A stretch of 64,000 bases of DNA from Wallemia ichthyophaga EXF-994. Taxonomy: Eukaryota > Basidiomycota > Wallemiomycetes > Wallemiales > Wallemiaceae. Positions 22,067 through 32,129 of the stretch are shown piece by piece. A program made the position numbers and the translations under genes. A model generated the notes under the pieces. That model was given only the letters and a program-made list of their open reading frames with translations, did no database searches and had not been told where the DNA came from. Each line of letters opens with the position of its first letter. Position 1 is the stretch's first letter. Where the stretch lies: positions 62,001 to 126,000 of the forward strand of contig NW_008806291.1 in NCBI RefSeq assembly GCF_000400465.1, in the 5' to 3' direction.

Positions 22067-22448
22067 AGTTTGTAGTGATGATGGATGATGTTTACGGTTA
22101 CTCTATAGCCGGTGATTGATGATGTGATTTGCCTGATTCACGTGAATCATATATTCAACTCGAAAACTAACACCCGAGTCGAATAGCCGTCTTGATCGAG
22201 GCAGCTGCATTCACTGACGCAATCACCCCAGACCTTGGTATAATTATACACTGTACAATAAATTGTAAAATACTCTAATGAACGCTAGTATATTATTTAA
22301 ATATCTATTGCAAGTCATTTGAAATCATTTGAAATCATGTCTAGGTACTTCACCGACCTGAAATTCGCAGCAACCCGCAGCAGTAATTGAGTATTTCTGA
22401 CAATAAGAATGTTTTGTTATACAACCAACATCCTCAACGTAACTTATC
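22067..22448. other. divergent promoter region
   Basis: A 382-bp spacer lies between the synthetase start and the plus-strand gene at 22449. It is AT-rich, contains a short direct repeat (GAAATCAT twice near 22320-22337), and holds no coding sequence. Confidence 0.4.
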
Positions 22449-23398
22449 ATGTCAAGATTATCTTATTCTCAATTGGAATTTGAACTCGAGCAAGGTACGG
22501 GTGACCAACAGCTCAAGCGTATTCAGGCAAAGTATGGAATAGCCGCGAAAAGGCAACTTTTGAATAGAGTTAGTAAAGTATTTCCATATTATCTAAACCT
22601 AATTTTAATTCAAAGGTTGCAAAACTTGAAACTGCGCATGCAATTGGCAAATCAAGTGCAGAATTAGATGCGCGAAGGACCGTGTTCAGACTTTCGCATG
22701 ATCAATTGGCGGGTATGATATCGCAAGGTGCAAAATGGGCTGAAATTGGCCGTGAAGCTGGCGTCAGGTCCACCTATGCTCAAGCGGTCTGGGCTTCTAT
22801 ACAGGATAATTATCCGGGAATTAAATATGCACATGGAAAAGGTCGTGGTAGGAATGGTCATCCAGTCACCGATCAAGATAAAAACTCGGTTCTTCTATTC
22901 AGACAAGGTCATATAACGCGTGCACAAGCGTATGAAAGTTTAACTGCATGTGGGAGAACTAGAGGTGGAGCTAAACAGATACTCAACAAGTATTCACACA
23001 GTAATCTCGATAATTTAACTGTGACGACACAAAGACCGCGTGCGCAGTCTAACGCATCCATTAGCTCAATTGAGACAAGCTACGATCAACAGCGAAGAGT
23101 ATTAACACCACCACTGTCATTGTCATCTAGCAACGGTTCATCATTGGATGGCTCGCCTGAATCTGGAAATGAGGCAAATACGGCGATTACGGGAAGTACA
23201 CCAAAATCACCAGTTACGCCAATTTCGCTGCCAATATCATCATTGCTACAGCCAGAAGGACAAGAGGGAGAGGATGAAGAGCCACCAAAGTTACGATCAG
23301 ATAGAACAGGATTGGGATTGAGATTAAGTGAAGGATACGGCTACTACTATACCAACAAGTTACCACCAATATCAGTGAATAGGATGTCTAATAAGTGA
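22449..23398 (+). CDS. unknown protein with two related Leu-Ser-x-x-Gln-Leu modules
   Basis: Two exons (22449-22568, 22616-23398) give 300 residues. The N-terminus reads RLSYSQLEFELEQGTGDQQL and, after the junction, a similar module FRLSHDQLAGMISQGAKWAEI appears, followed by a helix-turn-helix-like stretch (IGREAGVRSTYAQAVWASI). A GRGRNGHPVTDQD loop and a second helical part follow, then a Ser/Pro/Thr-rich region with SP/TP sites (TPKSPVTPIS) and a Tyr-rich end. This suggests a nuclear, phosphorylated DNA-binding protein. I do not recognise the family. Confidence 0.65.
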
Positions 23399-23440
23399 AC
23401 CTAACGATAAATTCATGTAATTTTAAGCGATAAATATAAA

Positions 23441-23796
23441 TTAAGAGCGATTGCGAAGACGTTCGTGGGCTTTGAGGTGTGAGAGGGTTAAAATATCGAA
23501 ACAAATGGCTTACAGTTGTAATTTAATAACTTTTCAATCAAATCAACGTGTGTGAGTACCATTCTACGACAGCAGTACCTCCTTAAACCGAGTTTGTCCA
23601 TAGCATCACCTTCTTGTACATCTGCTTGTAATAAATCAAGATAAGCTTCCCATTTATCACCGACGACCTGGATTTGTTAGAAATAAAGAGGATTGTGTGA
23701 TTAGTAGTGGATACCTTCCCACAACTGAAGCATCGAACCGGTCTAACGAAGGTAAATAAATAATGAATTTAGAATTCAAATTACTTACATGATCAT
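23441..23796 (-). CDS. RPB10: RNA polymerase common subunit RPABC5 (Rpb10)
   Basis: This subunit is shared by RNA polymerases I, II and III and binds one zinc ion. The four exons are tiny (23796-23789, 23742-23715, 23667-23514, 23469-23441) and encode 72 residues. The protein starts [20 protein letters not shown] and holds both zinc pairs, C-x2-C near residues 7-10 and CC in RRYCCRRM, followed by [13 protein letters not shown]. Length and motifs match the family almost exactly. Introns are 44-47 nt. It is head-to-head with ATP15, 80 bp apart. Confidence 0.95.
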
Positions 23797-23876
23797 AATT
23801 GGAATATAATTTTTGGTTTTTGGTGTTGGTGGTTGAAATTATCAAACGTTTTACTTGTACTTTCAACTCGATAAAA

Positions 23877-24221
23877 ATGTTTGTCTTTTAAACGAATTTA
23901 GAGGTATTTAAAGTTATATTAACTTATTAAAAGGTCTGGTGCTGCCTGGAGATCACACTTGTTAGTATTTCCACTTAGTCATACTTATCCATACTCACCA
24001 AATACAGCTCTTACAACCGCTTCGTTACTGTAGCTGCACGCGCTGTTCGTAACTCTCTCAACGAGAAAGAAAGATCTATCGCTGCTCGTCGTGGTGAAAC
24101 CGCTCTCAGATACACCGAATACGAGAATGGCGCTCCTTCTGGCTTCGTAAGTTGTTTTATACGTATTATATTGGTATTCTAACCACTACTATAGAAACCA
24201 GTCACTGAGGAATCAAAGTAG
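23877..24221 (+). CDS. ATP15: ATP synthase F1 epsilon subunit
   Basis: This is the smallest central-stalk subunit of mitochondrial F1. The 64-residue product is in four exons (23877-23878, 23934-23960, 24008-24146, 24195-24221). Mature sequence reads MSGAAWRSHFSYNRFVTVAA, then RAVRNSLNEKERSIAARRG and YTEYENG, the standard pattern AWR-(x3)-YNR-(x5)-ARAVR. The first intron (GTTTGT..AAAAG, 55 nt) splits the start codon: AT lies in exon 1 and G in exon 2. No other upstream ATG gives the right frame. A TTT following the unspliced ATG would lead to an early stop. Confidence 0.88.
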
Positions 24222-24277
24222 ATGAATTTAAATCTCCTTTATTAAAATACATACGTTGAATCAATTTATAGCTATGT

Positions 24278-24945
24278 CTAGCAACATCCACTCGTTTTAT
24301 TCGTAAATTGGTCTAACGATAACACTCCTTGGCTTGTACTGCTGCTTCCACGCGGCTTAAATGCTCCGTGATTGAGCTTTGCCAGTATCGCTTTGGCACT
24401 CTTATCAAATGCTTGATCCACATCTTGTCCCGATTTCGCACTAACTTCTAAAAACTGTAATTCCCTCTGTTCTGACCACTTTACCCCTTCCTCTACGCTC
24501 ACTTCCCGCTGATTCATATCTATGTCTGTCTTGTTCGCTACGACTAATACTGTCAAATTCTCGTCCGCGTTTCTCCTTATATCATCCAGCCACATATCTA
24601 GATTCTCAAAGCTTCTCCTGTTCCCCACTGAGTACACCAACAAGCATCCTGCCGCTCCACGAAAGTAAGATCGTGTTATTGATCTGAACTGCTCAGAGCC
24701 AGCCGTATCCCAGCACTGTACCTTTACCCTCTCCTTGTCATTTACTGATATTATTCTGCAGCCAAACTAAACTCTATAAGCACATAGTTTTACACTCGCT
24801 ATCTACCCACTTCAACACCTAGAGTCGTCATCGTATTCTTATCGAACTTGTCATCTGTAAAGCGCAACAGCAAGCACGACTTCCCAACACCCGCATCCCC
24901 AATTATACAATATTTCAATATGTACTTCCAGCCCAATTCATCCAT
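24278..24945 (-). CDS. Rab-family small GTPase (Rab4/2/14-like)
   Basis: This vesicle-traffic switch has 207 residues in two exons (24945-24811, 24766-24278) with a 44-nt intron. Nucleotide motifs are IIGDAGVGKSCLL (P-loop), TLGVEFGCRIIS (switch I, built across the intron), WDTAGSEQFRS (switch II), VVANKTDID (NKxD) and EVSAKSG (SAK). The end SGCC gives two prenylatable Cys. The switch II Gln that drives hydrolysis (Ras Gln61) is Ser. SITRSYFRGAAGCLLVY and overall order point to the Rab2/4/14 group, which acts at endosomes or Golgi. Confidence 0.85.
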
Positions 24946-25056
24946 TGGTGTGAAACAACGTGGTTGTGCAGTTTGAACTTGACATAACCAAATATGAATT
25001 CTTTATCGGTTTTTCTTGTTACATTATTCATCCGTTTTCACCGGTTGGTCCTGTTT

Positions 25057-25947
25057 TTAATCAGCATGTATATCTAAGCCTTGATATTTAGCTACGTCAC
25101 TCACCCTCAACATCAAAGTCAATCTTTGGTCTCTACCTTCACCTTGCAATATTGAGTGCTTGTATTCATATCTCAACTTTGATCTTTGCAAGTAGACGCT
25201 TCCACTTGGAAGATACGCTGTAAATTTGCCATACTTTTCATTTAAAAACTCTACTTGTCTGCATTCACCCAGACTCAGTCCCATTATCGTTGATCCCATA
25301 GCATCCTCATTATCAACATGCGCTTGAATAGATCCCTTTGGTGAAAGTTGAAGTATATGTGCCTGTAACCAATGTGGTATCGATAACTCATCATCCTGTA
25401 ATCTCTCGTTCTTAGGTGGCTTAGCTGCTTGATCTCTTGTATAATCTGTTGCATTGTCATACAAGCACTTGTATAGCCTTTCAAGTATCCCCTTAACTCC
25501 TTGCTCTGTCTCTGCGTTAGGTACCGTCATTGATCGTATATTTGCCTCTCTGTATCCAGTAATAACATTATCAAAATGGCTCGTTTCCCATCTGTACATA
25601 TCTGGATGACAAAATAGCTTCTGCAGATCACCTTCCTTGTACTGCTTGTAATGTTCCTCGAGCAAGCTAGGACTTCTCTTTGGCTTACCACAAACTCTGT
25701 CCAGTTTCTTTAGCATCTGCATAAGCATAGTTCTCTGCTCATCCCCGTTTAAGAAGCTTGGATATATGATCAAGTCCTCGCTATCTATCTTGCTAAGTGC
25801 AGTTTTATCTATATTGCTGAGATCGAATAATTTACTACTGCCTCCCTGACTAAGATTTAGCCTCTCCGCCTGACTCAATCTCGCTAGCGTTCTCTTGAAC
25901 ATTTCGCAATGATGGTATTGACAAAACGAGATAAGATAATTATGCAT
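25057..25947 (-). CDS. AlkB-like Fe(II)/2-oxoglutarate dioxygenase (ALKBH7-like)
   Basis: A single exon encodes 296 residues. The iron ligands of the double-stranded beta helix are visible: His-x-Asp in IQAHVDNEDAMGS and the distal His in YEYKHSIL, with 2-oxoglutarate-binding Arg in DQRLTLMLR. IMGLSLGECRQVEF and SGSVYLQRSK are further family blocks. The N-terminus can start at residue 16 (MFKRTLARLSQAERLNLS), an amphipathic basic stretch like a mitochondrial presequence, which suits the mitochondrial ALKBH7 group. Substrate is unknown; ALKBH7-type enzymes lack the DNA-binding lid. Confidence 0.75.
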   Translation of the reverse strand: MHNYLISFCQYHHCEMFKRTLARLSQAERLNLSQGGSSKLFDLSNIDKTALSKIDSEDLIIYPSFLNGDEQRTMLMQMLKKLDRVCGKPKRSPSLLEEHYKQYKEGDLQKLFCHPDMYRWETSHFDNVITGYREANIRSMTVPNAETEQGVKGILERLYKCLYDNATDYTRDQAAKPPKNERLQDDELSIPHWLQAHILQLSPKGSIQAHVDNEDAMGSTIMGLSLGECRQVEFLNEKYGKFTAYLPSGSVYLQRSKLRYEYKHSILQGEGRDQRLTLMLRVSDVAKYQGLDIHAD

Positions 25948-25986
25948 ATTTTACACTATACTTTCATTTCCATACACTAGACTCGA

Positions 25987-28228
25987 TTAATCTATTCTTC
26001 TGCTGTCTTTGTTCGTTGGTTGATAATAATCTCTTGCGCTACTTTTCCCTTTGCCTGCTGTCCCGCTAGAAAATAAGTGAAGTCCATCATCCATACTCGT
26101 GCTAGAGTCACCAGACATTGCGTAAATTGCCACTCCTAAACCTACAGCAATCAACACTATAATAATAAAAGTTCTGAATGGATGTTCAACTAGCGACTGC
26201 TTTGAGCGTTAGTAGACGATTATATTGCAGAAAAAAACATCAACTCACCTTGAATGATGTCAATCTCTTATGAAGAGTTTGAATTGTGTACTCAAAGGCG
26301 TTCTGTGATGACTTTGGTTGGAGTTGACCTTGATAAACACCCTCAAGTGCGCTGAAAATAGAAAGCCCATCTAACGTAGTAGTTTGACCATCAAAGTTCA
26401 TGTTATAGTACTCCAACCTGTTCGGATCTGCTATTATGACTTGTCTATGTTCCTTTCCTGAGTTGGACTCATGGGTATATCCATACATATTCCATAGCCA
26501 TCTATTGTATTTCTTTGCATCGACCCATGCGAATATTGTCGATGATCCAGGACCACCCTTTAAAACGCCATGCTCTGCCATCATATTTCTACCCCCTCTC
26601 ATCCATGCTTTTGCGATCTCAGCTAGTTTACTCTTGGATGACTCAAAATCATCTGAGTCAACTTCGAGAGGTAGGATGACCAGATACTGCTGAGTATCAG
26701 CGTTCAAAAGCTCATTGAAAACGGTTGATGCGTCTACAACTGTCGGGAAAGAATTGAATTTGAGCCAATCAGTAAGCTCCTTCACGCCCGCATGTGTTAC
26801 ATTGTCCTTCGCTTCATCATTCAGACTACCAAAGTCTGTCAATTTTACTTTTGATGCAGGTGTGTTCAAATCGTTATCTTTGAAAGCAAGGAATACGCTG
26901 CCATCATTGAGATTGAACCCGTATTTAGCAAATAATCTATCGTCTTTCGATCTGTATATTCTTGGTCCACCAATCAAGCCACTAATAGACTTGTCAAGAA
27001 TAACCTAAATTGTCGTTAACGAGATTGCATACCTTGAAGAGTGACTTACTTGATCATAGTTTGTAGAGCTCAAGGGTGAATGCAGAAAGAGGTAAAAGAT
27101 TTCCTCTTTGACACTTGATGTTTCAAACTGTTCACTTGTAATTTCAAGCATACCTCTTTAGTTTAGTTTAGTAGAGCCAATCAATCAAAACTTATACTCA
27201 CGGTTGAACCACCTTCTCAGCAAATTCTGTCAGCTTTTTCAAATTTCTACCGCCTTTGTAGACTTTTTTGTTGGTATCTGAGTACCTGAGACATTAGTTA
27301 GGTCGAGTAACCACGATGATTGAGATCAAAACAAACATTGTAAATGTAGGGTAGCTACTGACTTTCTCATTCTGGCATAGCTTGTGATGTTGTTCACAAT
27401 CAACTGATGCAATATTCAGTCTTCCCCTGAATTTTTCGGCGAGTTCTTCCCAAACCGGAGCGAGACGTTGCTAATATAGGTTAGCTTGGAAGTTTGTAAA
27501 TTTAAAGCAAAATAACTCACGCAATGAGGACACCTAGTAAATGAGACATTTAGCATTGCGTGCCGTAAAAAAGAGATACACACCAAGGAGCAAAGTATTT
27601 GATCCAGACGATCTTTCCATCGCCTTCATTGCCAACATAATTTTGAAAGTTGCTGTCAGAAAGCTGAGTAACCTCACCGTATGGGTTTGGTGGAGAGGAT
27701 TCTGAGTAGCTTGGCAAAGAGATGAGATGGGATTTAATGTAGTTTGCTAGGTCTTTGTAAGCATTACTACCAGCATGTAGCTCTGATAATACGCCATCCT
27801 TGAAGCTGTGAGAATTGAGAGGATTGGTAGAATGATAAAGGAAACGACTGACAAAGAGAGAGCAGGTGTAACTTTTACATCGTATTCTTTGCAAATGTCT
27901 ATTGGTACTAATTTAGCAGTGACCAATTGATTTAAGATCAAGTACCTTCCGAGGAATCGCAATCAACTTGACCAAAATGGACATCTTGCTCGAAATGAGC
28001 GATCAACTGATTCCAAGTTGATTCAAAAGCGATACAGTGACTGCAAGTTGGCGTATAATGTTCGATTAACCTGCAAATAAGCGTGAGTTTGAGCTCCTAT
28101 GACTGTAATGCCGCCAACCAAGTTCCCGATGATATCGATTGGTGGAAATTTGAAGAATCGAGTTGCGCTGATGTCGCAGCCAGAGCAATCGCAGCGAATG
28201 AAAATATTGCAGTAATTTTAAGCAACAT
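25987..28228 (-). CDS. ER protein disulphide isomerase-like membrane protein with two thioredoxin active sites
   Basis: This multi-exon gene (about nine exons; first 28228-28119, last ending 25987) encodes a secretory-pathway oxidoreductase. A signal peptide (MLLKITAIFSFAAIALA) is followed by thioredoxin domain 1 with YTPTCSHCIAF, domain 2 with FAPWCPHC (Trp-Cys rebuilt across an intron), an inactive thioredoxin-like region, then one membrane helix (TFIIIIVLIAVGLGVAIYA) and a short basic cytosolic tail. Joins such as VTPALSFFKDGVLSEL and WIKYFAPWCPHC support the introns. It resembles yeast Eps1 and animal TMX proteins. Middle exon boundaries are approximate. Confidence 0.75.
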
Positions 28229-28302
28229 ATTGAAGTGGTTACAGACAACGTCGACGACGATCTTCTAGGCTATAACAAATAAAATAATAAAATAACAAAA
28301 AA

Positions 28303-30826
28303 ATGGATGATCTGCTTAAATCTTTGAACGCTCTTGGTGTAGATCCACCCACGGATTCTCAAATTCCAGATCTACTCAACCCAGAGGAACATGCAACGCT
28401 AGCTAAAGTTTTAGCAGGATCTGCAGATGATCTCATTCAAGGTGCTGTATTATCGTTGTTAGAGAATTACTTGAGATCGCTTAAGAAGATTGAAGATGAT
28501 CATAACGTGAGTGTTTTCTCCCAGAACACGCATTTCCTTATAAAAAATCCTTCAGAAATCTATTAATGCTCCAGTGAAGAACGTTAAGATTGTTCCTCGC
28601 AAAGCTCTTCTCATTCGTGGCGCTAAAGAGCGTGAAAGGGTTCTAAGGGATAGAGAAGCAGGCGTTGGTTTCATCAGACAGAGCCAAGTATTTGATAATA
28701 ACGTTATTCCTGCGTCTAAAACTCCAATTGAAGACTTGGAATACATGCAACTCAAAGACCTTCAATTCCCTCACAGACATTCCGGCAAGTTTGTGATTGT
28801 CAGAGTCATCAGCAATCCTAACACTTTGTTCGATTTACATGCAATTGTCGATGATAAGGAAGGAAATGGCATTCCTCTCACTTTATCTCACTACACACCT
28901 TCTCCTACTGCTCCATCCGATGCTATCTTGCCTTATGGCTCTACACTTTTGATAAAAGAACCATACGTTACCAAAAATGGTATATTCGTTCCAGCTAAAT
29001 CTGATACGCGCCTGTTGTCGGATTCAGACAATCTAATCAATGATGTCCAGTGGTTTTACCCTCTCGAGCAACCCTCTGATAATAAGGAAGTAGATCAACT
29101 GATGGCGCAAGCGAACAATGATGATAATGACTTATGGGACATTATACATGATCTCAATCAAGTGCTTTCTGTGAATCCTTTGTCATATGAGGCTAAAATT
29201 CGCCTCAGTGATGTCTACTTTGGTGTTCATAAACTTGGTTCTGCTTATAGAACTTCAGCTGAGGCGCTAAAACTCGCAAGAGATAATCAGCAAAAGAGCA
29301 GAGCATTTTTAAACCAAGCTAGGGCAGCTTATGATATGCGCTTGTTTAAAGAAGCAGAAAATTTAATTAAAGGAGTTCAAGATCCAGAATTGCAAGGAGA
29401 AGTGAGGAGAGTAAATGAATTAATTAAAAAGAGGCGACTGGAACGTGATGAAGGGGAATTTGACGTGACCGAGCTGTTCAAGGAAAAGCAACGTTATATT
29501 GCTCCAAGACTTGATGTCGCTGATTATATTGGTCCTATTGAAGTAAAGGATATAGATGGTAGAGGTAGAGGGGTCTTGGCTACGCAAGACGTCGAGCCTG
29601 GAACGTTGATGCTCGTAGGAAAGGCAGTAGGCACAGCATATCCATCTGACGCGGATAGAAGAAATTCTAAAGAGCACACGACAATAATGGAGCTTAACTA
29701 CTCTCACAAGACACTTCATGGTACCGCACAAGTGTTAGCTAGAACGCGTATAAGTCATGCCATAGAAGATATGCCATTCTTAGCTAAACGCGTGTTGGGA
29801 TTGTGCGGATCACCAACCGAGCCGCTTTTGACAGAGTATCTTAGAGAAGGATTTCCACTTACAGTTGATGAAGATGAAGCAGTAGAAATGCTCGACAAAG
29901 AAGGAAAATTACCTGTGATTGATGTTGATCCGAGAAGAGTTGGAAGTGTTTTAAAGTATAACGCATTCGGACATGCAAGTATAGCAGGTGCAGAGACACC
30001 ATGTATGCTTCACTCACTTCCTGCTATAATAAATCACTCATGCGTACCCAATGTGGCTTCAATTCACCTTGGTGATGTAATAATGTCTAGAGCATTGACG
30101 CCACTAAGAAAGGGACAAGAGTTACTTCACTCGTATGTTCCTGGAACAGGCGGTGGTAGTTCAGTTCCACCATCACAGCAAGAGAGAAGAGGAGAGCTGA
30201 GAAAGCACGGATTTACATGTCAATGTGAATTATGCTCACTAGATGATATTGATGGTGAAGAGAAATTGAAGGAGCGTGGACTTATGTTAGCTGATGTTTG
30301 GCCTCGTCTTGCTGACAGAGCTAGGGTATTGGAGAGAGCAAAAACGGAAGATGAAAAATTCAACGCGGAATTAGACCGACTTTTGAAAGAATTAGAGGAG
30401 TTTGTGGCAAGTTTGGAAAGTACATTTAGTGATAAGCGCCCTTATGAGTTGAAGCCGGAACTTGCAATTGTAAGGCGTACGCTTGCTCAATTGACATCTA
30501 GAAGAGATGTGCAGAAGGCAATTGAGGTGAGTGATTTGCCATGGGTAATGCGTTTTGCTGACAAGTTGTAGAATGAGCTTTTATCACTTTCAGGACTTGG
30601 AGCAATACTCAACGAGACACACGACAAATCAAGTGATAGAAAGAAGTTCAAGCAATTACCTCGACTTCAACCAGATAGTGCAATACTTTCAATGTTAGAT
30701 ATTGTAGAGTTATTGAAAGGGGTGGATGAAGAAGGTTCTAAGAGTTGGTTTGAAAGTACGAAATGGGCACATGATGTTTTAGTTGGTGGAGGAGAAGCAG
30801 GATTTTATGCGCGTATAAATCAGTAG
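28303..30826 (+). CDS. TPR-SET domain protein lysine methyltransferase (SMYD-like)
   Basis: The 809-residue product has three exons (28303-28506, 28556-30526, 30572-30826). After an N-terminal helical region, a TPR-like segment occupies about residues 260-350 (NPLSYEAKIRLSDVYFG, KSRAFLNQARAAYD). The SET domain begins at GRGRGVLATQDVEPG and carries the S-adenosylmethionine and catalytic motifs IINHSCVPNVASIH and LLHSYVPG, ending with the post-SET zinc motif FTCQCELC. The third exon (NELLSLSGLGAILNETHDK) is reached by a 45-nt intron with a CTGAC branch. Targets are unknown; related fungal proteins methylate non-histone substrates. Confidence 0.8.
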
Positions 30827-30849
30827 ATAATAATATTTTATGAATATAA

Positions 30850-31542
30850 TTAGAAACCAAGTTTATGCTTCTGAATGCCTGACCAGATAGATAAGACAAG
30901 TAGAATAGCAGCAGTGTCTACAAATATCAATCTGACGGGCAAAGGAGCTTGAGTGGATGACCAAGTAGAGTGACCAGCACCTAAAGTAGCAGTTATAGCT
31001 AAGAGAGGGAGCAAGACGAAGTAACCGGACAATCTGTGGTATTTGTATAGGGATTTAGGGAGAATAGGAGAATCTTTTGAGGGGATAGTGAAGGCAATAC
31101 CAACAGAGGCTTGAAGGATCAGGAAAGAGAGAGAGATTAAGCCGAAAGTAGAGTGCCAAGTGGTGAAGTGTGGGGCAGAGTGTGAAAATTTGTTATAAAA
31201 CATAGCGGATGAGCCAATGAGGAAGAAAGGTAAGCTGAAATAGGAGATAAACTTTCTGTGTTTATCGAAAGCTTTTAACTTTGAATTACCAGATGACGTA
31301 GGTTGCAAAGATAGGATTGATAGCACGATTAGAGAAATGGCGATACATTGAAAGATAGGATGGAGGGTGAAGGGCGAGAAAAAGTTACCAGAGTTTAAAA
31401 TCATGAGTATTGGAGTTGATATTAGGCTGAGGAGTGATATAACAGCTACGTGTTTACTGTATTGAGTAAATAAACCATTTTGATTAGATGAATCTGAATT
31501 GGTGTTGTTGAGTAATGGTGAAGTAGCGTCTGAATTTGACAT
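30850..31542 (-). CDS. cytochrome b561-domain membrane protein
   Basis: A single exon encodes 230 residues starting at MSNSDATSPLLNN. Six membrane helices are visible. Conserved His that could hold two haems lie in TLHPIFQ, DKHRKFI, TTWHSTFGL and YKYHRLSGY, matching the b561/ferric-reductase transmembrane family (CYB561D2-like). It would pass electrons across an internal membrane, perhaps reducing iron or monodehydroascorbate. The start codon is 20 bp from the divergent fasciclin gene. Confidence 0.8.
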   Translation of the reverse strand: MSNSDATSPLLNNTNSDSSNQNGLFTQYSKHVAVISLLSLISTPILMILNSGNFFSPFTLHPIFQCIAISLIVLSILSLQPTSSGNSKLKAFDKHRKFISYFSLPFFLIGSSAMFYNKFSHSAPHFTTWHSTFGLISLSFLILQASVGIAFTIPSKDSPILPKSLYKYHRLSGYFVLLPLLAITATLGAGHSTWSSTQAPLPVRLIFVDTAAILLVLSIWSGIQKHKLGF

Positions 31543-31562
31543 GGGGATGATTGTACTAAACA

Positions 31563-32102
31563 ATGAAGATATTGTGGCCAATTGGGTTGCTTGGATTAGT
31601 CAGTGCGATTTACATGCCAATAGAGTATAAATTCAGTAGAATATACAATAAACCAATCGAAACAACGAATAAACCAAAGTTGACGGATCTTCTAACATTA
31701 CAACATGGATCTATCTTCTATGATTATATTCGATCAGTTGAGGATATTGTGAGTAAAAAGCGTATTAACAAACGGTTCTAATACGTTAAATAGGATTTAT
31801 TACTTAATAATCCTTCTAGCCATATATTAGTTTTATCACCAACTAATAAGGCTATTATTAATCTAAATCAAAGACCTCACCAGATGGGTTATCCAGGTAA
31901 TTTAGAGAATTGGTTGAAATCTCATTTAATCACTTCAAAGTATTTGGATTTTGATAGCAATTACAAATCAATCAATAATCTAAACGATATCAAGCTGAGT
32001 AAAGTGGGTAATAATTATTACGTTAATGAAATCAAAGTACTTGAAATTGAAAAAGCTGCTAATGGTTTCTTATTGATTATTGATGATTGTATTTCTATTT
32101 GA
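31563..32102 (+). CDS. small fasciclin (FAS1)-domain protein
   Basis: Two exons (31563-31748, 31794-32102) encode 164 residues with a 45-nt intron. A signal peptide or anchor (MKILWPIGLLGLVSAIY) precedes a FAS1-like fold: LVLSPTNKAIINL (box 1-like), LKSHLITSKY and the closing ANGFLLIIDDCISI, the usual NG-x-(I/L)-x-x-ID box. The domain is short. Family members mediate adhesion or membrane contacts in the secretory pathway or vacuole. Confidence 0.6.
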
Positions 32103-32129
32103 TAAACGCGTTGTTACGCGTGCACGCTC

